This document shows, one piece after another, positions 1 to 7,107 of a stretch of DNA of 16,029 bases; positions within the stretch are counted from its first letter, which is position 1, and every line of letters starts with the position of its first letter. The translations under genes were made by a program, and so were the position numbers. The stretch comes from Desulfocicer vacuolatum DSM 3385 (GTDB lineage Bacteria > Desulfobacterota > Desulfobacteria > Desulfobacterales > SURF-7), in assembly GCA_945870015.1 (NCBI GenBank), contig CAMBQS010000038.1:1-16029 (forward strand). Direction: 5' to 3'. Under the pieces are notes generated by a model that saw only the letters and a list, made by a program, of their open reading frames with translations, did not search any database and had not been told where the DNA came from.

Positions 1-149
1 AAGACGCAACCGCCAATATGGGTTCAGTAACGATGAAAGATTCCAAAGTTTCCGGCAAGATTGTGAATAAGGCCGACGTGAAAAAGTCCGCTAATATTGC
101 TATTGGTAAAGATAGCAAAGCCAACATGGGTTCCGTAACCGCGGAATAG
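1..149 (+). CDS. C-terminal end of a repeat protein with NMGSV motifs (partial)
   Basis: This is the 3' end of an open frame entering from the left edge; codons start at position 3 and the stop is TAG at 147-149. The visible 48 residues contain ANMGSVT twice, 36 residues apart, with a related ANIAIG element ten residues before the second copy. The DNA repeats as well (near 13-31 and 121-139). Alternating short polar and hydrophobic residues with regularly spaced Gly, Asn and Val suggest a beta-rich repeat or solenoid fold, as in extracellular fibre or adhesin subunits. The downstream genes encode exported proteins and a CsgG-like lipoprotein, so this may be a secreted substrate. I do not recognise a named family, and the N-terminus lies outside the window. 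A hairpin follows at 175-208. Confidence 0.7.
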   Translation, partial: DATANMGSVTMKDSKVSGKIVNKADVKKSANIAIGKDSKANMGSVTAE

Positions 150-174
150 TTCGATGAGATGAAAATAGTTTTCT

Positions 175-208
175 CCGGAATCGGGAATTATCATTTTCCC
201 GATTCCGG
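175..208 (+). terminator. Perfect 13-bp hairpin after the repeat-protein gene
   Basis: Arms 175-187 and 196-208 are perfect inverted complements around an 8-nt loop, 26 nt after the stop at 149. No T-run follows on the + strand (an A-run does), so it may be an attenuator, an RNA-stabilising 3' end or a weak terminator rather than a classical intrinsic one. Confidence 0.45.
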
Positions 209-241
209 GGAAAAAAAAGAAGTAATTTTTTTCGGGTCAAA

Positions 242-263
242 GATATAAAGAAAGTTTTATATC
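242..263 (+). promoter_or_regulatory. Leader hairpin upstream of the small exported protein
   Basis: An AT-rich 8-bp perfect inverted repeat (242-249 with 256-263, 6-nt loop) sits inside flanking CGGG (233-236) and CCCG (269-272), which can extend the stem. With the short palindrome at 314-328 touching the ribosome binding site at 327-333, the 190-nt leader before 340 looks structured. The function is unknown. Confidence 0.3.
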
Positions 264-339
264 CTTTTCCCGGAGTGTTTTTTAAGAGGGCTTTTTCGAT
301 ACGGCATTTTTTATTTCCCAGTGGGAAAAGGAGTATATC

Positions 340-696
340 ATGCGGAATCGATTTTTGTTAACAATCTTGATTGCGACATTCTTTTTTGTTACAGCAGGAG
401 TTGGAGTCGCTGTAAGTGGTGATCAGGATGATGGGATAGCGACGGATGATCATATTACCAGCTATGATGATCTTGGAGATTCAAACCAGAATATCAATTT
501 TATCAAATTGAATGCAAAAAGCAGTGCAAAACAAAGAGAAAAATCAGTTAAAAAAGGGACTAAAACAGATGATGGAACCGGCAAAAACGGCAGCGGTTCA
601 ATGAATAGCGTCCTTATGGGACCGGGGTCCAATGTTAAAGGGGACATCATTATAATTGATGAGTCAAAAGGGGATAAAACACAGGTTGTCGAGTGA
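340..696 (+). CDS. Small exported protein with a C-terminal motif related to NMGSV
   Basis: A 118-residue protein whose first ~26 residues form a Sec signal peptide: Arg near the start, a hydrophobic run, then a small-residue region ending near VAVSG. The mature part is hydrophilic, rich in Asp, Lys, Ser and Gly. Its C-terminus has a GSGSMNSVLMG stretch followed by an alternating VKGDIIIID strand, resembling the NMGSV-type ends of the upstream protein and of the 2305-2697 product. An AAAGGAG site at 327-333 precedes the ATG and fixes the start. I do not recognise a family. Its place between a repeat protein and a CsgG-like lipoprotein suggests a secreted subunit or accessory factor of a surface structure. 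That role is inference. Confidence 0.7.
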   Translation: MRNRFLLTILIATFFFVTAGVGVAVSGDQDDGIATDDHITSYDDLGDSNQNINFIKLNAKSSAKQREKSVKKGTKTDDGTGKNGSGSMNSVLMGPGSNVKGDIIIIDESKGDKTQVVE

Positions 697-819
697 CCAT
701 TGGTATCTTTATCACCTTAATTTTTTTAATAAAAAGATAAAGTGTAAATTGAGAAGAAGATCGAAACATTAAATCACCAATGGAAAGGCCAACCTTATCG
801 TGCGAATACAGGGTGAAAA

Positions 820-2301
820 ATGAAATATTTATTGGGTGGAATGATCAAAATGAAATGGATCCGGTCGGTGTTTTTTTTGTCATTTATCCTTTTGGCTTTG
901 ATTTCCTGCGCCAGTGTTGACCCGAGGAATGTGGATGTGGAAATCAGAGAAGAACCACCGACGGCCAAGATAACATCTTTTACCGAAGCGTTGACACTTC
1001 TCGGTAAGATGACCGAAATCTATTCAACACAGGACTTGAGGGTTCAAAGCAAGGAAATCGCTGATAATACTGGTACCGCAGGGGCAACCGGAGGCGAAAT
1101 TCCGCGGGATATTTCCGAAATGCTGCAAAGCACGCTCAATTCGATTGGCGGTAAGGTTACGTATGTTCCGTATAATCCAGACTTTATTCAGAATCAAATG
1201 GTAACAGGATACTCAACATTTGAGAATAAAACGATTCCGAATGTGGTGATCACCGGTGGCATAACCGAGTTTGACAGAGGTCTTGAAACCAGAGGGAGCA
1301 ATGTGGACGCCGGGATTGCGGCGGATTTTTCTCATGCTCCATCGTGGGCGCCGTCTAATACAGTAGCCGCAGATTATGGTACGGAAGATAAATACGGCTT
1401 GGCGAGCATCACCCTTGATTTTAATATGATTGATTTTCAGTCAATGGCGGGTATTGCCAAAATGCAGACAGTGAATTCAATCAAGGTTTCCAAGGCTGTC
1501 AGTGAAAAAGAGCTGGCCATAACCCTTTTGGGTCCGACTTTTGGATTAAAGGGCTCTATTAAAAAAGTACAGGGCCGGCATGCTGCAGTAAGGATGTTGG
1601 TTCAACTCAGCATGGTTCAAATCATCGGTAAATATCTTATGGTGCCATACTGGACGCTTTTGCCTGAAGCCAATTCGGATCCGGTGGTTATGGATGGGGT
1701 GAAGAAGGCTTTTTATGGTATGGGTCAGGTTGAACGGATTATCAAGGTTCAGGAGTTTTTGTTTATTCAGGGATATGATGTCAGTATTACCGGTGAGCTT
1801 GATCAAGCGACACTGTCTGCGCTTCAAAAGGTCAAACCTGGGGCCAGAACCATTGACAAAGAGACCTATCTTGCCTTGTTTTTATCCGTACCGATTAATG
1901 ATGATGTGTTAGAAAGACGTATGGAGTTGAACAAGGCTTATGCAGAGGCAGCTCTTGCAGAGAAAAAGAAAGCTGCTCTTGCCAGGCAAAAGGCATCCGT
2001 GAAAAAGCCCGCATCCAAAAAAGCAGAACCTGAGGTTGCTGCTGAGCCGGCAACCAGACAAGCAGAACCTGAGGTTGCTCCTGAACCGGCAACCAGACAG
2101 GCAGAACAAAAGGTTGCAACCGAGCCGGCGCCTGAACCTAAGCCTGCTCAAAAGCCTCAGGAAGTTGCGAGTTCTCCTGCCCCAAAAATAGAGAAGCAAG
2201 CTGTTCCAAAAGAGGAAATACCAGCAACAGAAGAGGAAAATAAAAGTTCAGCCAAAAAGAATGGTTTGGGTGGCAGAGAGCTGTCTGAGGATGAGTGGTA
2301 G
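820..2301 (+). CDS. CsgG/HfaB-like outer-membrane lipoprotein with peptidoglycan-binding-like module
   Basis: A 493-residue predicted lipoprotein. The lipobox LISC puts the acylated Cys at residue 30. In-frame ATGs at 841 and 850 would give a more typical 19-22-residue signal peptide, so the true start may be 850. Residues ~50-280 resemble the CsgG/HfaB family of curli or holdfast secretion pores: a VVITGGITEFDRG segment (142-154) and an AVRMLVQLSMVQIIGKYL helix (256-273) followed by VPYW. Residues ~303-338 resemble a PG_binding_1 module (VQEFLFIQGYDV, then TGELDQATLSAL). The last ~120 residues are a charged Ala/Lys/Pro/Glu tail containing three 13-residue repeats. Family knowledge suggests an oligomeric outer-membrane export channel or anchor for fibre subunits, and the neighbouring small exported proteins fit as cargo. 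The CsgG assignment is from motif resemblance only. Confidence 0.7.
   Translation: MKYLLGGMIKMKWIRSVFFLSFILLALISCASVDPRNVDVEIREEPPTAKITSFTEALTLLGKMTEIYSTQDLRVQSKEIADNTGTAGATGGEIPRDISEMLQSTLNSIGGKVTYVPYNPDFIQNQMVTGYSTFENKTIPNVVITGGITEFDRGLETRGSNVDAGIAADFSHAPSWAPSNTVAADYGTEDKYGLASITLDFNMIDFQSMAGIAKMQTVNSIKVSKAVSEKELAITLLGPTFGLKGSIKKVQGRHAAVRMLVQLSMVQIIGKYLMVPYWTLLPEANSDPVVMDGVKKAFYGMGQVERIIKVQEFLFIQGYDVSITGELDQATLSALQKVKPGARTIDKETYLALFLSVPINDDVLERRMELNKAYAEAALAEKKKAALARQKASVKKPASKKAEPEVAAEPATRQAEPEVAPEPATRQAEQKVATEPAPEPKPAQKPQEVASSPAPKIEKQAVPKEEIPATEEENKSSAKKNGLGGRELSEDEW
2023..2139 (+). repeat. Three 39-bp in-frame tandem repeats
   Basis: Copies lie at 2023-2061, 2062-2100 and 2101-2139. Each encodes a 13-residue unit of the form AEPEVAxEPATRQ; the third copy is diverged. 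They sit in the tail of the CsgG-like lipoprotein and are likely to vary in number between strains. Confidence 0.8.
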
Positions 2302-2304
2302 ACA

Positions 2305-2697
2305 ATGTGTATGGGTATGAAAAACAGCATTCAATGGATTGTTTTTGTTGTTGCTATTTCTATCTGTTTTTCCTCATTGAGCAGAGCAGGGAACCGGGCA
2401 ATGGTAGAACAGAATACCAAAGAATTGGATGAAATAAACAAGAAGGCAGTCGGTGAGATTTCTGATTTACCAAAAGATGGGACTGTAAAAATAAAGGCCA
2501 ATGCAAAATATAAAGAAGGCATCATTCAATTTAATATTTATGATAAAAAGGTTTCTGATGCTGAGGGAAAAGAGATTAAACTGGAGAACGAGACTGATTT
2601 GAATACCGGATCTGTAAAAGAGGAAACTCTATATATCAATAACTCAAACAAACCAAAAAACAGGGAGAAACAGGAAAATGATCCCAAAGATAATTAA
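2305..2697 (+). CDS. Small exported protein of unknown function
   Basis: Up to 130 residues, with candidate starts at 2305, 2311 and 2317; the ATG at 2317 gives the cleanest signal peptide, MKNSIQWIVFVVAISICFSS, with probable cleavage near SRAG. The mature region is hydrophilic and Lys/Glu/Asn-rich. It has a short alternating segment (GTVKIKANAKYKEGIIQFNI) and a C-terminal NTGSVKEETLYINN motif that echoes the NMGSV motif of the first gene. It begins 3 nt after the CsgG-like gene ends and overlaps the next gene by 20 bp, so the three are surely co-transcribed and probably translationally coupled. By analogy with CsgE/CsgF or HfaA/HfaD it could be a secretion accessory factor or subunit. There is no direct sequence support for a specific role. 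Confidence 0.7.
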   Translation: MCMGMKNSIQWIVFVVAISICFSSLSRAGNRAMVEQNTKELDEINKKAVGEISDLPKDGTVKIKANAKYKEGIIQFNIYDKKVSDAEGKEIKLENETDLNTGSVKEETLYINNSNKPKNREKQENDPKDN

Positions 2698-3427
2698 ATT
2701 TTTTATTGTAGCAGCAGTTTGTATGGGAGTGATGGCTCCTTCTGGTTGGTCAGGAAATAAAAGGATCATGACAATCAGAGCGGCAAAGGTAATGGCGGAA
2801 AGGGCGATTGTTGAATCAATATATGGGTTGAAATTAAAGGCCACAGAAGAAGTGAAAGATATGATTCCTGCAAGTTTCGAGGGATCTACAGAGACCAAGA
2901 CCCAAGCCAAAATCAAGGGAATAAGTTATGACGATATTGTCTATGATCAGGAGAAGGATATTGCCAAAGTTACCGCGTCAGTGGCCTTGGACACCATTAC
3001 CAACATTGATGGGAAGGTAATGAATTTAAAGAATAAGGTTTATAAGCGGGTTGGGTTTGCAACATCCACCCCTGAAATGGCTGGCCCGATAAGAGCGCTT
3101 CGCGCTGCTGAATTGGACGCCTACAAACAACTGATCAAGCAAATTGTTGGTTTTACATTGGAAAGCCAAACCAAGGTTGAAAACTATATGCTGAAATCCG
3201 ACCTGGTAAAAACAAAGGTGCTTGCTACATTGTATCTTGCTGAGGTTACGGACTATGGCTGGGATAAACAAAACGATGCTTTTGTGAAGATGTCCCTGAA
3301 AGTAAGTGAGATATCTGAAGTTCTGGGAGAGGGTATCGTGGATGGCGGCCAGGTCATTGAAGTTGAGGGCCAGGGGGCTCAGGAGGATGATTTTTCTGCC
3401 GTCAAAAAAACGGAGAAAAAACAATAA
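2678..3427 (+). CDS. Exported protein with two LPP20-like units
   Basis: A 249-residue protein with an N-terminal signal peptide (cleavage probably near residues 22-26; no lipobox). The body is an internal duplication. Residues ~34-62 (RAAKVMAERAIVESIYGLKL onward) align with ~142-171 (RAAELDAYKQLIKQIVGFTL onward), and each is followed by a beta-rich V-x-A-x-V segment. The Arg-Ala-Ala-x-x-x-A pattern followed by a beta strand is typical of LPP20-like domains, found in outer-membrane lipoproteins and in FlgP/FlgT-type proteins. The C-terminal ~30 residues are acidic, then Lys-rich. An AGGA site overlapping the end of the previous gene precedes the ATG. It is the last gene of the operon, followed by a terminator. 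Its likely location is the periplasm or outer membrane, as partner of the CsgG-like lipoprotein. That partnership is inference. Confidence 0.72.
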   Translation: MIPKIIKFFIVAAVCMGVMAPSGWSGNKRIMTIRAAKVMAERAIVESIYGLKLKATEEVKDMIPASFEGSTETKTQAKIKGISYDDIVYDQEKDIAKVTASVALDTITNIDGKVMNLKNKVYKRVGFATSTPEMAGPIRALRAAELDAYKQLIKQIVGFTLESQTKVENYMLKSDLVKTKVLATLYLAEVTDYGWDKQNDAFVKMSLKVSEISEVLGEGIVDGGQVIEVEGQGAQEDDFSAVKKTEKKQ

Positions 3428-3456
3428 TTTATTTTAGTTTATAATTCGTATCGCAG

Positions 3457-3522
3457 AATACGGTTTTGAAACAGTCATGATAACCCATAGGAGATGGGAT
3501 TGTTTTAAAACCGTATTTTTTT
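3457..3522 (+). terminator. Intrinsic terminator of the CsgG-like operon
   Basis: A 17-bp stem (3457-3473 with 3501-3517, one G-U pair) encloses a smaller hairpin (3484-3488 with 3494-3498) and runs into a seven-T tract at 3516-3522. It lies 29 nt after the stop of the LPP20-like gene. Confidence 0.9.
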
Positions 3523-3541
3523 GTGTTGATCAAGTTGAATT

Positions 3542-4090
3542 ATGCAGAATGGCAAAAGAGAACTACAGATACGTTTACGAGAACTTGTGAAAGATTGGAA
3601 CAGGGCGGACAGATCTTTTCCTTCTCACACTGAATTGGAATCTTCCGGCAGGATGCTTCTGGAATGGAAGAGAACGGAAAAGATCAAGGGACTTTGGGAT
3701 GATGATCCACCGCTTCTGGTATCCACAACCCTCGATGATGGAATTGGGCAGGGGGTAGGGATTATCAATCTGTTCTCAGAAGTTGCCGGGCTTAGGGTTA
3801 TGCCAATCGGTCTGCTCCAGCCACCTGAAAAAATAATAGATGCCTGCAACAGGAATTCTCCTGACATACTGGGACTGACTGTCTTGCAGTTTGATTCTGA
3901 GGAAATGATCGTTACAATTCGCCGGGAAATCGATCCAGGGATTCAGATTATTGCAGGAGGGCCTGTTTTCAGGGCTGATTTAGGGTTTGCGGAACGTACT
4001 GGTGTAGATTTTGTGGCAAAAAATGTTGCTTCCTTTTTAGAATATCTTTTCGGAGATGCCGGATCATTTCATCGAGCAATGGCATTTTGA
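3542..4090 (+). CDS. B12-binding-fold protein lacking the cobalt-ligand histidine
   Basis: A 182-residue soluble protein. After a ~50-residue helical N-terminus, residues ~58-165 follow the cobalamin-binding Rossmann pattern: strand LLVSTTL, then DDGIGQGVGIINL in place of the DxHxxG loop, then MPIGLLQPPEKIIDACNR, DILGLTVLQ and IQIIAGGPVF. The GG loop and the hydrophobic strands are kept. The His that coordinates cobalt in methionine synthase and methylmalonyl-CoA mutase is replaced in this loop. It may therefore bind cobalamin base-on, bind another ligand, or be a regulatory relic, as in the B12-like N-terminal domains of some radical SAM proteins. No methyltransferase or radical SAM partner is in the window. 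It sits alone after the terminator at 3522, and its last 22 bp overlap the opposing M48 gene. Confidence 0.72.
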   Translation: MQNGKRELQIRLRELVKDWNRADRSFPSHTELESSGRMLLEWKRTEKIKGLWDDDPPLLVSTTLDDGIGQGVGIINLFSEVAGLRVMPIGLLQPPEKIIDACNRNSPDILGLTVLQFDSEEMIVTIRREIDPGIQIIAGGPVFRADLGFAERTGVDFVAKNVASFLEYLFGDAGSFHRAMAF

Positions 4091-5829
4091 AATTTGATGA
4101 GTTGTTTTTCATATATATCCCGTTCGTCTTCTTTTGCCAGTGAAAGTGCCTGTTTTTCAGCGGATATAGCCTCTTCAATCAATCCGTTTACAAAGTAGGC
4201 TTCAGCAAGAGTATCCAGAATATAGGCTTCCTTTTTCCGTTCAACGGCTTTTAGGGCAAGTGCCAGGGCTTTTTTTCGATCCTGACATTCAATCTTGTTG
4301 CTGGTAGCGTAAATCCATGAAAGGTTATTCAATATTTCCGGAGACTCGGGTTTTTCTGAAAGTGATTTTTCATAGGCAGCAATGATAGACTCACAATTTT
4401 TCATCATCATGGTTTCAAAGAGATGAAGATTTAATTTTTTTCCTGTGCTGCCAAAATTCAAATCGTATGCTGCTGCACTTACCAGAACCATTCCAACAAG
4501 AAAAAGAGTGATGCTGTTTCTTACTTTGCGATGATGTTTATGAATCCATGTCTGATTCACTTCACATTTTTTCAGGTAATCAATCCTTTCCGAAATACTG
4601 AAATGATGCCAATTGGGTTTGTCTGAGGGCTGGCCACTGATAATGGCTATTTTATTCAGGGAGGATATGAGTGGTTTCGCGCTGTCCAGTAATTCATAGA
4701 CATAGATATCTGCCTGACGCTCAAAATTTCGCATGAAGTAACCGAAAAAGAATCGGAAATAGAGAATAAAAAAAAGGATCAGAAAAATACTGATAAATAT
4801 GGAAGATACAGATTCCTGGTGCAATCCGGATGATGCCAAAAAAACAACCAGTGGTTCAATGTAGACAAGAATCAAGATCAACAAGTCAAATCCCGCAAAG
4901 GAAATCAGCATATATCCTGCAAAAAAAACAAGATAGAACAAGAGATGCTTTTTTTTGACATGGCCGATTTCATGGGCCATGACCGCATCCAGTTCCTGGG
5001 GATCTAAAAATTGTAAAAGGGCCGGCGTTACCAGTATGTATCGAAATCTTTTTACAAGCCCCATGACACCGGCAGTAATCATGCGGCCACCGAATAAAGG
5101 CCACCGTAATATATCTGCAAACTGGACATCTGCTTTTTTGCAAAACGCTTCGATTTGGGTTCGGTGAATCCCCGGAGCCAATGGGATGCAGCCCCAGAAT
5201 TTTTGAATGATGATGGGGGCTGTAATGGCGGCAACAATCAGGAAAAAAAGAAAATAAACAGCTTGTCCAAATGGTGTGGCCAGAACTTCTTTGGGAAATT
5301 TCAGCGGAAGCAAAAAAATGATATCTGAAATACCGGATAAAAAAAACCAGGGAAGAATAACCGGAACGGAAACAGAGATATTGGAATGAATATAGTTTTT
5401 CCTGGAGATGGATGGATCATTAAGATGAGAATGGCAACCATAGGCATGAAACCATATTATCGAAAGGTAAACAAGGAAAAGGCTGACAAAGATCAGGGCT
5501 GTCAGTGTTGGTATTGATTTCAACACCGGAATGTCGATAAAAAATGTTGGTAATGACAGACAGTAGATATTGATCGAAAAAAAAGTGACGGCCATAATGC
5601 TTTGGCGTGTAATCAAAGATTCAAATCGGTGAACAAGCTGGGGCGTGTTTTGAACCAGAAGCTGTTTTTCAAGATTTTTAAAAAGATGACGAGTGATAAC
5701 GTAGAAAAGAAAAAACAGAAGAAAAAACAGGAAAAGCGTTTCAACATCTGTAAAATTTGATTTTTCAGGAGGTTGATAGGTACTGTAGATGAGCAAGACA
5801 ATAATAAAATAGAGAAAATTACCAAACAT
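4069..5829 (-). CDS. Integral-membrane M48 metallopeptidase with C-terminal TPRs
   Basis: I place the start at the ATG at 5829-5827 (586 residues). The same frame stays open to 6018, but that extension lies wholly inside queH. Several hydrophobic segments (near residues 5-17, 30-45, 78-92, 106-126, 153-175, 188-208) precede the zinc site HEIGH at 286-290. Two or three more follow (297-330, 343-363) before FERQAD, whose Glu370 is the likely third zinc ligand. This is the HtpX/Ste24-like arrangement. A last hydrophobic stretch leads to a C-terminal region with TPR-like helices (AAYEKSLSEKPESPEILNNL and AYILDTLAEAYFVNGLIEEA). The likely role is membrane-protein quality control or processing at the inner membrane. 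It follows queH by 7 nt with only a weak ribosome binding site, so translation may be coupled. Confidence 0.85.
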   Translation of the reverse strand: MFGNFLYFIIVLLIYSTYQPPEKSNFTDVETLFLFFLLFFLFYVITRHLFKNLEKQLLVQNTPQLVHRFESLITRQSIMAVTFFSINIYCLSLPTFFIDIPVLKSIPTLTALIFVSLFLVYLSIIWFHAYGCHSHLNDPSISRKNYIHSNISVSVPVILPWFFLSGISDIIFLLPLKFPKEVLATPFGQAVYFLFFLIVAAITAPIIIQKFWGCIPLAPGIHRTQIEAFCKKADVQFADILRWPLFGGRMITAGVMGLVKRFRYILVTPALLQFLDPQELDAVMAHEIGHVKKKHLLFYLVFFAGYMLISFAGFDLLILILVYIEPLVVFLASSGLHQESVSSIFISIFLILFFILYFRFFFGYFMRNFERQADIYVYELLDSAKPLISSLNKIAIISGQPSDKPNWHHFSISERIDYLKKCEVNQTWIHKHHRKVRNSITLFLVGMVLVSAAAYDLNFGSTGKKLNLHLFETMMMKNCESIIAAYEKSLSEKPESPEILNNLSWIYATSNKIECQDRKKALALALKAVERKKEAYILDTLAEAYFVNGLIEEAISAEKQALSLAKEDERDIYEKQLIKFQNAIAR

Positions 5830-5836
5830 ATGTTTA

Positions 5837-6415
5837 TTATGTATCCATATTTGGATTCTTAACCGGTTTGAGGGACTCTTTTTTGCTTTTGTAATACCGA
5901 TCCTTTTCACTGTAGATGCAGCCGCAATATTGCTGGCGATACATCCCCATTTGTTTTGATTCCTCAACCCCCTGTTTCCAGCCTGTCCGGAAGTCCTGGT
6001 AGAAGAAGTCGATGCCAACCGATCGACCTGTATTCTCGCCGATTGTTTTGATTAATTCATGATTTTGGAATTTGCTGTAAAGAAGCGTCGTGGAAAAACA
6101 GTCGAATTTTCCTTTTTTTGCTAGAATGGCCGTGGATTTCAGCCGCGTATGGTAACAGAGTCTGCATCGATCGGATTCCCGGAATACAACATCCTGGATG
6201 AAACTTTCAAGGTTGTATTCTTCTTCAACAAGTAATTTCATGCTGATTGTTTTTGCATACGTTTCAAGCGTCTCTAATCGTCTCATGCATTCTGTGTATG
6301 GATGGATATTGCTTTTAAAAAAGTATCCCATAACATCCATGTTTTCCTTTTTTAAAATCTGTATGGGAAAGATGGAGCAAGGAGCACAGCAGGTATGCAG
6401 AAGAATTTTCTTCAT
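5837..6415 (-). CDS. queH: Epoxyqueuosine reductase QueH
   Basis: A 192-residue QueH (formerly DUF208) protein, which reduces epoxyqueuosine to queuosine in tRNA, the last step of queuosine biosynthesis and the non-cobalamin alternative to QueG. The signature residues are all present: HTCCAPC with Cys9, Cys10 and Cys13; DRCRLC with Cys84 and Cys87; and YCGC with Cys164 and Cys166. The adjacent Cys pair and the CxxC are the expected iron-sulfur ligands, and the CGC is the expected redox pair. Length and motif order match the family. Its ATG overlaps the yggS stop by 4 bp (6412-6415), so the two are translationally coupled. No other queuosine gene is in the window. Confidence 0.93.
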   Translation of the reverse strand: MKKILLHTCCAPCSIFPIQILKKENMDVMGYFFKSNIHPYTECMRRLETLETYAKTISMKLLVEEEYNLESFIQDVVFRESDRCRLCYHTRLKSTAILAKKGKFDCFSTTLLYSKFQNHELIKTIGENTGRSVGIDFFYQDFRTGWKQGVEESKQMGMYRQQYCGCIYSEKDRYYKSKKESLKPVKNPNMDT

Positions 6416-7107
6416 CCTCTTTCTCCGAATATCGCTGTCCCGATTCGAATCATGGTGGCCCCTTCCCGGATGGCAACCTCAAAATCACCGGTCATTCCCA
6501 TGGACAATTCTTTCATGTCAATGTTTGGAATTTTTTCATTTCGAATGATATCCTGGAGTTTCCGCAGATTTTGAAAATAAGGGGCAACCATCTCCGGTGA
6601 ATTATATACAGGAGGAATGGTCATCAATCCTTTGACCTTAAGATTTGACAGACTGCCGATTGCTATTGCAAGATCAAGGACATCATCCGGGGATACGCCG
6701 GATTTGGAGCTTTCCATTCCCACATTAACCTGGAGAAGGATATCTTGAACTTTATTGATTTTTTGGGCCTGTCGGTTCAGTTCACAAGCAAGTTTAATGG
6801 AATCAACCGTGTGGATCAGGTTAAAAAGCTTGACCGCATATTTTGCCTTGTTGCTTTGCAGGTGCCCAATAAAATGCCAGGAGATGGATGAATCGGAAAT
6901 CGAAGCTATTTTTTCTCTGGACTCCTGAATATAGCTTTCACCAAAAGTTATCAAACCGCATCCGATAGCCTCTCTGATCAATTCCGGCTGGATTTTTTTT
7001 GTAACAGCTATGAGCTGTATTTCATTCGTATCACGACCGCATAAATGGGCGGTTTCCCTTATGCGGTTCTGTATAAGGTCAATACTCTTTTTCAGAATCG
7101 GGTTCAT
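6412..7107 (-). CDS. yggS: PLP homeostasis protein, YggS/PLPBP family
   Basis: A 231-residue single-domain TIM-barrel protein that binds pyridoxal 5'-phosphate without known enzyme activity and buffers PLP and amino-acid pools. The PLP lysine lies in LIAVTKKIQP (Lys37), and the family C-terminus ELSMGMTGDFEVAIREGATM, followed by RIGTAIFG, is intact. WHFIGHLQSNKAKYA and the LLQVN strand are also typical. It overlaps maf by 29 bp upstream and queH by 4 bp downstream, giving a compact leftward operon. Length is normal for the family. Confidence 0.93.
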   Translation of the reverse strand: MNPILKKSIDLIQNRIRETAHLCGRDTNEIQLIAVTKKIQPELIREAIGCGLITFGESYIQESREKIASISDSSISWHFIGHLQSNKAKYAVKLFNLIHTVDSIKLACELNRQAQKINKVQDILLQVNVGMESSKSGVSPDDVLDLAIAIGSLSNLKVKGLMTIPPVYNSPEMVAPYFQNLRKLQDIIRNEKIPNIDMKELSMGMTGDFEVAIREGATMIRIGTAIFGERG

